A stretch of DNA of 64,000 nt from Tupaia tana (Eukaryota; Chordata; Mammalia; Scandentia; Tupaiidae). Where the stretch lies: assembly GCA_026018925.1 (NCBI GenBank), contig JAKSZU010000005.1:86011386-86075385 (forward strand). Direction: 5' to 3'. Positions 34,059 to 44,855 of this stretch are shown here, in pieces. Under the pieces are notes generated by a model. That model worked only from the letters and a program-made list of their open reading frames with translations, did not search any database and was not told the DNA's origin. Both the position numbers and the translations under genes were made by a program. Numbering within the stretch: the first letter of the stretch is position 1; every line of letters begins with the position of its first letter.

Positions 34059-35015
34059 CTCTTTCCCACTGTATAAGATGGTAGTTGAAAAAGCTATGAA
34101 GCTGAATACTAAGGAAAAGAAATCTGAAACCAAAAAGGCTGATGCCAGTGACAAGGTTAAAAAGGGTGATCTCAAGGCTAAAAACCCCAAAAGGGGAAGC
34201 CCCATTGACATTGAAATCCTATCCCAATCTGGGGCATTGACAGATACTCCCAATCTGACATGTATTTCAGGAAGGCCGTGTACAAGAGGAAATACTTGGT
34301 CACTAAATCCAGGATTGAAAAGAAAAAGAAGGAGAAGGTTCTTGCTACTGTCACAAAACCAATTGGCAGGGACAAGAATGGTGGCATGCAGGTGGTTAAA
34401 CTTCACAAAATACCTAGTTATATCCTAATGAAGATGTGCCTCGAAAGCTGTTGATCCACAACAAAAGAACCTTCGGTCAGAATGTGAGAAAGCTACAAGT
34501 CAGCATCACTCCTGGGCCATCCTGATCAACCTTGCTGAACACCACAGTGGCAAAAGAGTGGTCTTCCTGAATCAGTCAAACAGTGGCTTGCTACTTGTGA
34601 CTGGCCCTCTGGTCCTCAATTGAGTCCCACTGCATAGAACACACCAGAAATTTGTTATCACCACCTCTACAAAAATTGTTATTAGCAAAGTAACAATCTC
34701 AAAGCACCTCACCAATACTTACTTCAAGAAAAAGAAGCTGTGAAAGCCCAGACACCAGGAAGGTGAGATCTTTGACACAGAGAAGGAAAAATACGAGATT
34801 TCAGAGCAGCACAAGGTGGATCAGAAAGCTATAGACTCTCATATTTTACCAAAAATAAAGCTGTTCCTCAACTCCAGGGTTACCTGTGATCAATATTTGC
34901 CCTTCTGTATGGAGCGTATCTTCACAAATTGATGTTCTAAACTTCTTGCCCAGAACCTAATTAAATAACTGAATATAAAATAATAATAATAATAATAATA
35001 CATTATTATTTTAAA
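34059..35015 (+). pseudogene. RPL6: Processed pseudogene of ribosomal protein L6
   Basis: An intronless copy of the mRNA for large-subunit ribosomal protein eL6. A 5' UTR remnant (CTCTTTCCCACTGTATAAG) leads to an ATG at 34078. The first ~42 residues read like eL6 (TKEKKSETKKAD, KVKKGDLKAK). A frameshift follows, and residues such as [10 protein letters not shown] and [15 protein letters not shown] continue in another frame. Downstream match to eL6 persists ([32 protein letters not shown] in various frames) with several stops. The natural stop codon is at 34938-34940. The length (863 nt from ATG to stop) is close to the usual 867 nt. A 3' UTR and an A-rich tail with (AAT)n follow. L1-mediated and non-functional. 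Confidence 0.95.
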
Positions 35016-35138
35016 AAGAAAGGATGGACAGCTAAATAAAAAGCAGTGCTTTTACTGTGGCAAATAAGCTGATCTAAGATGATGGAGTGAAATAAGTAAA
35101 TAAGGCAGGGGCATTGTAGCTGATTTATTTATGTGTTG

Positions 35139-35142
<4 letters not shown>

Positions 35143-35172
<30 letters not shown>
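35143..35172. repeat. (GT)n microsatellite
   Basis: About 14 GT units, able to form Z-DNA; next to a reversed type D SINE. Confidence 0.9.
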
Positions 35173-35174
35173 AG

Positions 35175-35402
35175 TTCATTCATTTCATAAGAGAAAGAGA
35201 AACAGAGAGAAAAGAGAGACAAGAACCTTCAACAAGGTCTCACACTGTGATCCTCCCCAGATTTTTCCCAGAATCACAGGCTGACAGGTCCAAGTCCACC
35301 CAGGAACTGAACCCTGATTGTCCATCTCTATTCCTAGATGGCAGAGGGCTGTGCAACCACTGCACAGGTGCCAGTGTGGCAGGGTCTGAGGCTGATTCTT
35401 TT
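35175..35402 (-). mobile_element. Type D SINE, minus strand
   Basis: CATTTCATAAGAGAAAGAGA at the 3' end, then a GA tract and a fairly GC-rich body. Similar in layout to 40.13-40.39 kb ('caggctacagg' / 'caggctgacagg'). Confidence 0.55.
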
Positions 35403-36401
35403 TGTTAATGAAAGATCCCCTAACGTACCACCAAAAGGAGCTTAACTTGGAAACATCTTTCAAGTCAAGCAAATGATTTTCTTCTGTGGAGTGGAGACAC
35501 AGGAAAGAAAGTATTATACAAAGAATGTATATAAGAAAATGAGGGCAAAGATGAACTGAAATACAAACGGTGTCACAGTTAGGGTAAGGACACTCATAAC
35601 ACCCTAACACCTACTTGTGGTGGGGGGAGTCAACGCAAACCAGAAAAATAAGAGACAGAGAAAACATTCAAACAGCCAAAAAGACAAAGGGTGAGTGAGG
35701 TTGAGGTGGAAAGATTTATTTAAAAAAGGCCACCTGGTCCAATTGAATGCACGTTTTTTCCTGAGGAAAATGCAACTGTAGAGAATAATAGAATAGCACC
35801 TCAAGAGTGGTGAGGAAATAATTATATCTCATTCAATAGACTACATCCATGTAATTGTTTAGGTTTATCACATTTATATCATACTTGCATTTTATGCCAG
35901 TGACCCAAAAAATACTTGATCAACTGCCTAGACAAATGTAGGATAAGCTCTGTCAAAATGGATGAACTGATAATTAACATAATTTCACTTAATGTGTTCA
36001 GATAGCTCTATTTAGATCATTCCTTTGCAAGCAAACTGCATTGTTTACTCTTGTGATGAGAGCTGCAAATTATAAACCATATGGCTTGTATTAATATGAC
36101 TTGAGAGAATGTAAGTTAAGCCATTTTTACTAAAATGTGCATCCATACCTATTAAATTTTAAAAGTTTTAAATGCCGTATAAAAACAATATATGAACTTA
36201 TTTACTTGGGAGATAATGGTAGATTTTTGTTACAATGCTCAAAATCATCTTCAAATGTGACCTTTAAGGAAATATATATTCTCCTACTACTATTATTTTA
36301 CAGTGCAAAGTTACCATTGCACAAAAGGAGTTATTTGTTTAAGTCTGTAATCATCTTTCAAAAATTTTACTTTAATTTTCAACAGCTGACAGGCCATTTT
36401 T
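35403..36401. other. Unassigned DNA, about 1 kb
   Basis: Includes a purine-rich stretch at 35630-35700 and an AT-rich half. No gene recognised. The 141-residue antisense frame ending here runs through the type D SINE and is not supported as a gene. Confidence 0.4.
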
Positions 36402-36557
36402 AAGGGTTATTTTATTTAACTTTATTTATTTTAATTTGACTAGAGAGGGACAGAGCAAGAGAGTGAAAAAGCAATCTGCCAGGTTCAAGACTCGAACCAG
36501 GTCCAGCCATGTGGGAGTCCAGTGCCCTTAACCACCAGGCCACCTGCCAGCTCCATG
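36402..36557 (-). mobile_element. Type B SINE, minus strand
   Basis: Tail ATTTTATTTAACTTTATTTA, then TTTGACTAGAGAGGGACAGA, GA tract and head ending CCACCTGCCAGCTCC. The flanks share AGGCCATTT. Confidence 0.9.
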
Positions 36558-37335
36558 TTGAAAGGCCATTTAATCACAATTAAAATATTTCCTTGAGTCT
36601 AGATATTTTATAGGTATTTTTCTTAAAAATAACAGGGGCACATATATGCGGTTTAGTTCAGTTTTAATTATTCTTTTTCTTTAAGAGAGATCTATTTGTT
36701 ATCAACAATAATTACATCCTTTCCCCAGTGGTAAATCTATTATTCTCTGAGTCCTGGTACTGTCCAACTGCCTTGATAATTACTGCTTTTTAAATACTAT
36801 GACTATGCTTTTTGGCTTAAGAGACTATATTTATTATCTCAACAGAATATCTAAATTAAAACTAAAAGAAAAATATGTTCTAAATGTTTCCTCTGATGAT
36901 CTATCTATATATCTATATAATATTTGAAAGTAATTTACAACATAATTTTAGAATCTTTATTAAAATGAATTCAAAGTAATTATATACTTTTTCAACTTGG
37001 TGTCAGGTGTTTAAATTCACTAATCATTGGACAATAGATAAATATTTCTTTGTAGAATGAGTAGCTCTTTCCCTAGATAGTTCATTTATCTTAAGCATGC
37101 TCTTTGGGGAGGCCAGTTTTCAGTGACTCATCTAAGACACAAATGCTATAAATGAACTCATTGTAAATAGCTTATTTCTCATTTCCTATTGCCCTTTAGA
37201 AGGCTAATCTGAATAATAGCAATGGAGATTTTCAGAAATGGTTCTAATGCTATGTATGTCATAACAATCTAAAGACCTCATTTCAGATTATTACTACACT
37301 AATAATGATTTCTATCAGAAATTATATCATGTGAC
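36558..37335. other. Unassigned AT-rich DNA
   Basis: Nothing recognised in about 0.78 kb. Confidence 0.45.
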
Positions 37336-37525
37336 TTTTTTTTTTTTTTTAAGTTTTTGCCATAGGGTGTATGTACTCACTAGAGAAAGAGGGAGAGACA
37401 AAAAGACATAGAGAGGGAAAGTGAGAAATCATCCATGGGGGGTGGGGGGAAGGGGGAGGGTGACCATGCCACAATTTCTTTCTGTAAAGTCCCAGTTCCA
37501 CACTATACCATCTACTATAGTCCTT
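37336..37525 (-). mobile_element. Type A SINE, minus strand, internally deleted
   Basis: Poly-T, GCCATAGGGTGTATGTACTC, GA tract and a G-rich expansion at 37436-37460, then part of the body. After that comes only a trace of the head (CTATACCATCTACTATAGTCC). The box B region is lost. Confidence 0.7.
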
Positions 37526-37574
37526 TTTTCTAGAAGATTTTTCTTTATCCCAATGCATTGATACCTGAATTACA

Positions 37575-38000
37575 ACCATTCTGTCTTTGCCCATTTTGTG
37601 CTGCTACAACAAAATGACAGAGACCAGATAATTTGTAAAGAACATAAATTTATTTCCTACATGTTCTCAAGGAGTGGGAAGTCCAAGATCAATGTGCCAG
37701 TGTATAGAAAGTACCATCTTTCTGCATCGTCCCCTGAGGGATGGCAGAGAATGAGAGTGTTCAGGAGAGACAGCAACGGTGGACCAAACTCATCTTGAAT
37801 CCATTTCCGAGATAACAAAACCATCCCTATGATAATGATATCAATCAGTATTAGTAGCTAAAGAAATGCATTCATTCGTAAGGATGGAGCTTTCATGGCC
37901 CAATGACCTCTTTAAGATAACTGCATTTTAATACTTTTATAATGGTGATGAAGTTCTCAAGACATGCTTTGGGGGGACACATTCAAACCATAGCATTCCC
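37575..38000 (-). mobile_element. MaLR (MST/MLT1-like) solo LTR
   Basis: In reverse it follows the MaLR order: 'cattttgtgctgctacaac', 'agataatttgtaaagaac', 'gggaagtccaagatcaat', 'ctttggggggacacattca'. Fossil LTR of a non-autonomous ERVL-related family, of eutherian age. No internal region is adjacent. Confidence 0.75.
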
Positions 38001-38443
38001 ATTATTCCAAGTCTCTAATAACTTCAAAGAGTAAAACAATCATATGCATCATCTCATTAATCTTCCAGATTTTGTCCTTTGACATTTGTCTTCAATATCT
38101 TCCATTTACGCTATACTATTTCAGTTCAGAATGGGCTGTTTGAACTTTGCCTGCATTTTATCTAAGTCCTGGCATTTTATTCCTTTGTTCTTGTCGACTG
38201 ATTCTACACAATTTTAATGACTTTACATTGCCCAAGGAATAATATAGGAACTCATTGATTTGGAAATGTGAAATAATTCTTTGTCTTTGTTTAACTTTCT
38301 TAACTCCCACCACACCATCCACCTTCGTGTACCATATGTCATGACATGACTAAAAATGTTCCAAAACTCTTTTACATCTGCATTTATATACAACTAGAGT
38401 ATTCACTTTTCATATAGAAACCCATTCTTTATGTATAAATTCA
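38001..38443. other. Unassigned DNA
   Basis: About 440 bp; no repeat or gene recognised. Confidence 0.45.
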
Positions 38444-38699
38444 TTTTTAAAGAGATTTTTTTGCTATAAGGTACATATACTCACTGGAGAGACAGTGAAA
38501 GACAAAGAGACAGAAAGTGAGAAATCACCCCTCAGGTGGGATAGCCACACCACAGTCTCTTTTCCATTCTTCTCTGGGATTTTTGGCACACACAGACACG
38601 TGCCCAGTGTGCGTTTTAAACTGCTTGGTCTGGGACTCAATCTGTGGTCAACTATGAGGGAGTCCAGCAATGTAACCATTACACCGTCTGCTGGTCCCG
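38444..38699 (-). mobile_element. Type A SINE, minus strand
   Basis: AAAGAGATTTTTTTGCTATA at the 3' end side; body moderately diverged; head ends GTCTGCTGGTCCC. Confidence 0.88.
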
Positions 38700-38887
38700 A
38701 TAAGTTGAAGTATATCTTAAACAAGCTTCCATAGATTTCCTTTAATAGTTAGATATGTATTCCTTTGGGAATGACAATTTAGACACTGACATATCACACC
38801 TCGCTCAATGACAGGTATAAGGATTTTGCTGTGGGTTACAACAAGAAGGTAAACTGATGCTGCTAAAGGCTCAGAGAGCTAGTTTTA

Positions 38888-39177
38888 TATTTTTTCTTTC
38901 TTTCTTTCTTTTTTTTTTTTAAAGAGAGGAGAGGGTTTTTCCTATAGGGCACATGTGCTCACCAGAAAGACAGCCAGAAAGAGAGAAAGAAAGTGAGAAA
39001 TCATTCCTCAGGGGTGAATGGCCATGCCACAATCTCTTTTCCATTCTTCTCTCAGGATCTTGGACATGCACATACACACATGCTAGGCATGAATTTAGGC
39101 CACTGGATCTGGGACTTGAACCATGGTCAACTGCATGGGAGTCCAGTGACATAACCATTACACCATCTGCTGGTCCC
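38888..39177 (-). mobile_element. Type A SINE, minus strand
   Basis: (TTTC)n/poly-T start, GGGCACATGTGCTCACC, head ending CTGCTGGTCCC. The flanks repeat CAGAGAGCTAGTTTT / AGAGCAGAGCTAGTTTT. Confidence 0.9.
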
Positions 39178-39292
39178 AGAGAGCAGAGCTAGTTTTCATC
39201 AAGCTTACAAGTCAGGTCCTATAGCCATTTTTTAAATAGTTTCCTAGTAAATCTCTCTATATAAGGCAAAATTCAGTTTGAAATTCACTTTC

Positions 39293-39554
39293 TTTTTTTT
39301 GAGGTGGTGTGGAATTTTTGCTATAGGACACATGTGCTCACTGGAGAGACAGACAGAGATGAAGAGAAAGTGAGAAATCACCCCCCAGGAAGGATGGCCA
39401 TGCTGCAATCCCTCTCCTCCATTCTCCTTTCAGGATTTTGGGCTTACACGCACATGCGCCCTGCATTAATTTCTAGCTGCTGGGTCAAGGACTCAAACTG
39501 TGATGGGCCATGTGAGAGTCCAGTGCCTTAACCAGTACACCACCTGCTGGCCCC
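39293..39554 (-). mobile_element. Type A SINE, minus strand, 14-bp TSD
   Basis: Perfect TSD TGAAATTCACTTTC at 39279-39292 and 39555-39568. Moderately diverged body. Confidence 0.93.
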
Positions 39555-39777
39555 TGAAATTCACTTTCATTGTTTTATCTGAAAGCATTACTTAAGGGAC
39601 AGAGACCTTTATTATAAATTTAAAATATGCCTTAATTTTGATCAACTCAATTGTCTTAGCTCATTTTATAACAACATATAAGGCCAATCTTTGTTTTATT
39701 TTGCTTTACTGAATATTTGTATACTTCTTCTGTTTTGCCCCAATTGGTCCTTATTAACAGAAAATTCAGAAAATTCT

Positions 39778-40063
39778 TTCTTTTTGTTTTTTTTTTTTTT
39801 TTTTTTTTTTTTTGAGAGGTTTTTGCTATAAGGCGCGTTCACTCGCCAGAAAGACAGAGAGAGACAGAGAGACAGAAAGTGACAAATCACCTCCCGGGGG
39901 GATGGCCATGCCACAATTCCTTCTCCTCCATTCTCCTCTCGGGATCTTGGGCTCGCATGCACACGCGCCTGGCATGAGTTTTAAGCCACTGAGTCCAGGA
40001 CGCTAACCGCGGTCGACTACATGGAAGTCCAGCAACATAGCCATTACACTAACCGCTGGTCCC
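39778..40063 (-). mobile_element. Type A SINE, minus strand, young
   Basis: Poly-T of about 27, GAGAGGTTTTTGCTATAAGG, CpG-containing body and head ending CGCTGGTCCC. The flanking AACAGAAAATTC is duplicated at 39756-39767 and 40064-40075, and the left copy carries an extra AGAAAATTC repeat. Confidence 0.92.
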
Positions 40064-40129
40064 AACAGAAAATTCTTTTATATTAAACACTTCCCCTAAT
40101 TGACTAGAATTCTGTTTTTTTTTAATACA

Positions 40130-40390
40130 TTTATTTTTTCTTTCTCTTATGAGATAGAGAGTGAGAGAGAGAGAGAGAGAAGAGAGAGATGGAGAGAAAC
40201 AGACACCCTTGATAGGATTTGCTCATGCTCTGGTTCCCCTTCTTTCCCACCAAACTTTTCCTCACAGCCAGGATCAGGCTACAGGCATTAGACCTGGCAT
40301 GTCTTCCACGTGGCTTCAGCATTACAGAGTGGTATCCTACCCTCTGTACCACTGCAGAGTTCCTGAGTCTTGTTTATATGCAACCAAAGT
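40130..40390 (-). mobile_element. Type D SINE, minus strand
   Basis: TTTCTCTTATGAGATAGAGA at the 3' end, a long GA tract and a GC-richer body. Open frames on both strands (63-91 codons) are within it and are not genes. Confidence 0.55.
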
Positions 40391-40677
40391 TAATCTTTCT
40401 TCCAGTTATTGGATAGAGAGAAAACTCAGGGTCTAGCAGATCTGGACAGATGTTACTTCTCAATGACTAGAGTTAGCAAGCTCGTGTAAGCAAGCTTACA
40501 CATCGGCTTGAATGAGCATAGTCCACAAACATTCAAATATGTATCTTATATTCCCCTCAAACTCTATAATCATCTTTCAACATATGCTCTGCTAAAACTA
40601 GCTCTCCTTCTCCAGGAATTTTGTTCATCGTATTGATCAAGAATGAGAACCGGCAGGCTCTCACACTTGATGATGTA

Positions 40678-40939
40678 TTTTTTTAGAGATCGTTGCTTTA
40701 GACATGTGCACTCTTTGGAGAGAGGAAGAAGCAGAGACAGTGAGAGGGAAAGTGAGAAATCATGCCTCAGGGGGGATGGATCTGCCACAATCCCTTCTCC
40801 TCCATTCTCTTGCTGGCTTCATGGGCACACATGCACATGCATGCAAAGTAAGTTTCAGGCCACTGGATCTGGGACTTGAATTGTAGTTGGCCGTGTGGGT
40901 AGAAGTCCAGCAATGTAACTGTTATGCCTTCTGCTGGCC
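40678..40939 (-). mobile_element. Type A SINE, minus strand
   Basis: AGAGATCGTTGCTTTAGACA at the 3' end side and head ending CTGCTGGCC. The flanks TTGATGATGTATTT and TTGATGTGTTCTT suggest a decayed TSD. Confidence 0.85.
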
Positions 40940-41128
40940 TTTGATGTGTTCTTATCTGTGTCCTTTCTTGCAAACAAATCAATCCATTAGAAACAGGGTA
41001 CTGAACATACTAACTACAGAGGGAAGAAAGGCTACTTGGACTCAATGCCAACTTTCCCACTCTTGCCATTGTGATGGCTCTGCAGCAAGAGGTTTAGTAA
41101 GAAGCTGCTTTTGTCAGAACTTTTATAC

Positions 41129-41375
41129 TTTTTTTTTTTTAAAGGAGAGAGAGATTTTTGCTATAGGGCGTGTGTGCTCACCAGAGAGACAGAGACAGAG
41201 ACAGAAAGTGAGAAATCACCCTCCGCCCAAGGGATGGCCATGCCACGATCCCATCTCCTCCATTCTCCTCTTGGGATCTTGAGCATGCACACAGATGTGC
41301 TCAGAGTAAGTTTTAAGTCACCTGGTTTTGGACTTGAAACATGGCCAACTTCATAGAAGGCCAGCAATGTAACCA
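41129..41375 (-). mobile_element. Type A SINE, minus strand, missing the 5' end
   Basis: Complete 3' end and body. The head stops at AGCAATGTAACCA, so the first ~20 bases of the tRNA region are absent. Confidence 0.85.
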
Positions 41376-41579
41376 GAGTATAAATCTGCCTTTTGGCATA
41401 ATATTTGCATGAGTAAGAGAGCATAATCACATGATTTTTTTTAGCAGAACTAATGATGTGCCCTAAGGTGAGTTTTTATTTCCCTATATAGAAGACAAAG
41501 ATAAGTGTGACATAAAGTTTTAGCTTCTCATAGCAATAGTCACATCATAGTTTATTTTTCCTCTTTAAAATTGTCTTGT

Positions 41580-41858
41580 GTTTTTTTTATTTATTTATTT
41601 ATTTACAAGTTTTTGCCTTGGAATTTATGCACTAGATGAAGAGAGAGAGAGACAGAGATGAGACAGAGAGGGAGAAATAGCTCCCAGGTAGATGGCCATG
41701 CTGTAATTCCTTCTCCTCCATTCTCTTCCCAGGACCTTGGGCACGCATGTATGTACACGTGCCTAGTGTGATTTTCAAGCCACTGTGTCTGAGACTCTAA
41801 GTGTGGTTGACCATGTGGGAGTCCAGTGACATAACTGCTACACCATCTGCTGCTTCCC
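41580..41858 (-). mobile_element. Type A SINE, minus strand
   Basis: (TTTA)n tail, TTTTTGCCTTGGAATTTATG, diverged body and head ending CCATCTGCTGC. Confidence 0.85.
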
Positions 41859-42847
41859 ATCTCGCATTTTAAAATGGATCCTTTTCCTTCAAATTAGTCT
41901 TTTAAGAAACAGATATAAATACTAAATGCTAATTTTGATTAATTCTCTTTTTATCATAGATCTTATCTAAATAATAAAATAATGAAGCATTAAAATTTCT
42001 CTATGCATTAGATATAGAAAAAGATATATGAAGGATAGCAAATTACAAGTAAACACTGGAAAACTGATTATGTATTGTAAGTTTCAAATATTCAAATACA
42101 AGTATTCATATTTCTGTTCCTATAAGCATGCATATACACACTTAAATATATCTGCATCAACAGATTATCTTAAAACACGTGTAATTTATACTCCCTGTCA
42201 AACAATTTAAACACATTTTATACAAATATTTGACTGTATATTAATAATTTACCTGCTTATATTGAAACAACATTATTCAGCAACCTTTTGTATTGTCGTA
42301 ATACTTAAGGAGAGAATGTAAATTTACTTAAGGAGAGAAAACAAATTAGGGAATAAATGCTTGGTATATCTCATAACTAAATATCCTGAATCTTCAAACT
42401 GGTTTATTCTACATATTTCTATTTTTATTCCTGAATATACTTTCATTGTCCATTTCCACCAGCAGAGCCCAATCAGTTCCAAGATTGCTTCTGGGTGTGT
42501 CTCAATCTTTTAATTGATACTTAGTTTTCTGCCATTTTCTATGTCTAGAGATCCCCTTTCCTGAAGCTAACTCCCACTTCATATTTCCTGTCATACACAT
42601 CAATATGCCTGAGTGTGTATCATCTGTAGAAAAACTGATCTCTTGTTTCATATTTTCTCAGATTTATAGAGACTTCCATAACGGGCACTATTGAGGTGAT
42701 TGACAATGTGTTCCTGCTGGATCTTTGTAAGGACCAAAGCCATGCTTTTCTCAGGATATCCTTAGTTTATTCCTGTTCTTCCAAGATTCTTCTTGGTTTA
42801 GAATATATATTAAACATTTTCTTTCTTATGTTAAAAGTTTAATTCAA
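41859..42847. other. Unassigned DNA, about 1 kb
   Basis: AT-rich. The 42470-42800 part has more even composition but no recognised family or exon. Confidence 0.4.
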
Positions 42848-43102
42848 GGGACCAGCAGATGGCGTATTAGTTACTCACTGGACTCCCTAGTAGACCATGG
42901 TTGAGTCCTGGACCCAGTGGCTTAAAATTCATGCCGGGCATGTGTGCGTGCATGTCCAAATCCCAAGAGGAGACCTTAGTGGAGGAAGGACTGTGGCATG
43001 GCCATCTCCCCTGGGGGATGATTTCTTACTCTCTGTCCCTCTGTCTCTTCAGTGACTGTATGTGCCCTATACCAAAAATCTCTCTAAAATAAATAATAAT
43101 AA
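42848..43102 (+). mobile_element. Type A SINE
   Basis: Head GGGACCAGCAGATGGCGTAT. Small deletions near the anticodon-like region and body. TSD TTTAATTCAA at 42838-42847 and 43103-43112. Confidence 0.9.
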
Positions 43103-43379
43103 TTTAATTCAAAATAATCCAGGGTGGATTCATGTTATAGTTTGAACTGATTGCATTGCATTAAATTGTTCAACAGGTAGTATAGATCACAAGTGTTTAA
43201 GATAATCTGTCTATGTAGATAAATTGTATCTGTTATGAACTTGTTTTAAGGTATAAAATGCATATCCAGTCAAGTGTCTTTATTTTATTTAACACATGAT
43301 CAAATCTTAAAGAAAGCCAACAGTAAGTCTTCCTTCTAAGGATCGGTTTTGGCTCACTGTTACTGCCTCAGTCATCTCA

Positions 43380-43635
43380 GTCACTGGACTCCCATGTAGT
43401 CGACCGCGGTTCGCGTCCCGGACCTGGTGGCTTAAAACTCACACCGGGCACTTGTGTGTGCATGCCCAAGATCCCGAGAGGAGAATGGAGAAGAAGGGAT
43501 TCCAGCGTGGCCGTCCCCCCTAGGGGGGTGATTTCTCGCTTTCTGTCTCTCTGTCTCTCTCTGTCTGTCTGGCGAGAGCACGCGCCTTATAGCAAAAACC
43601 TCTCCAAAAAAAAAGAAAAAAAAAAAAAAAAAACT
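43380..43635 (+). mobile_element. Type A SINE, 5'-truncated but young
   Basis: Starts in the middle of the head (TCACTGGACTCCCATGTAG) with an intact box B (GGTTCGCGTCC), CpG-rich body and A-rich tail. Box A is absent, so it cannot be transcribed from its own promoter. No clear TSD is visible. Confidence 0.88.
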
Positions 43636-43892
43636 TCTTTATAAGGGCTGGAAACAGTGTACTTACTCATGAATAAAATAAGAGGCATTCTTAGAAAGAG
43701 TTAAATGCAACTAACATCATCCAACATTATAGCACAATATTAAGCATTGTTGCTACTGAAAATCACATGTTTTGTTATCCTGGCCTTAGAAGCCAGCTTC
43801 AAGTCTATGAAGTCAGTAAGAAATGTGAAAATGTAATAGTTTGGATATAGGTAAATTATAATGATAAATACAAATGTCTTTCTTCATTTAAA

Positions 43893-44842
43893 TTGGGTGG
43901 TTGAAAAAGTCATGGTGGGTTTTTGAAAAATAAATAAAAATAAAATCAGAGCGGCTATTTTTCTGGACCTAGACTCTCTTAATGTTTCCCTCAATGTGAC
44001 TGAACTTTAGACAAGTTTGTTCCTGAGTCCAGGCCTCTGGTTACTTTCTAGGGCATTTCCTTTAGAAAACTTACAGTTATAAATTATTCTCAGACCCCTG
44101 AGATAAAAGCCTTCTCCCAGTCCATTGACAGTTATACAACCTAGGCATGTGTTTCTCAGGACCTAAAAATTATTAGATAAAACCCTATATCTCCAATTTC
44201 TATGGGAAAGTAGTAGTCAAACTTCTATAAGCATCAATTAGCAAACTCAATTGGCCTAATCACATTAATCATCCTAGTTTAATAGTCCCCAGTGCTTTCC
44301 ACCAACTCATCCCAGCATGTTAACTTTCCCACCTTTTGTTTCAGTGGAGCTGAATTTAATCTCTCTCCCCTATTGCAATAGTTTTGATCAAGTTCTTCTT
44401 GACTATTTAACTCAGGTATTTACATTCCCCTTTTCCTTTCTTTAAGGTCCTTAAGAATCTGAATGTTTATTCTAACCTGTGGGATAGACATACGTCTTTT
44501 CATATATTAAGCTTATTCTCCAGGTTTTACAATAGAGCAATAGCTCCAAGTTTGCAGACTGAAAAATCCTCTCTCTATATAAAATGTACTGCTAAAATTA
44601 GCTCGGTGGTCTCTCACAAGATGTCAAACACATGGTTAGGAGGTATAATTCTTTGTCTCCCAGAAGACAAGTTATCCTTACTTCCACTTTGCCATATAAA
44701 ATATGTAAGATTGTATCCTAATTTTGTATGCTCTTTTGTGATACCTTGCCTACATGTAAGTATTGGACTGTTGGAAAACTAATAACATATTTTCCTATGA
44801 ATTTCTATCCAAAAATACATCATGACTTTTTCAACGACTTAA
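43893..44842. mobile_element. Mariner-like MITE split by an LTR-like insertion
   Basis: The left end TTGGGTGGTTGAAAAAGTCA and right end TGACTTTTTCAACGACTTAA match the ends of the 69-71 bp elements at 2.7 and 49.1 kb. Here they are 950 bp apart. Most of the interior aligns with the LTR-like block at 6.46-6.99 kb, so the simplest reading is a small MITE interrupted by another element. A longer mariner derivative is the alternative. Confidence 0.65.
43960..44440 (+). mobile_element. LTR-like fossil, second copy
   Basis: Homologous by eye to 6460-6990 ('tgaactttagac', 'ctcccctattgcaatag', 'gactatttaactcagg'). Probably an old class I LTR. It sits between the two mariner-like ends. Whether 44440-44806 also belongs to it is unclear. 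Confidence 0.5.
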
Positions 44843-44855
44843 TGTATTACTGTTT

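Noticed and set aside
34078-34428. Possible functional RPL6 retrogene
   Set aside because: The eL6 reading frame is lost after about 42 residues and later parts are in other frames with stops. No promoter is evident apart from a SINE upstream.
35185-35610. 141-codon antisense frame rich in Cys and Leu
   Set aside because: Overlaps a type D SINE and unassigned DNA; no domain, no start context and no homology that I recognise.
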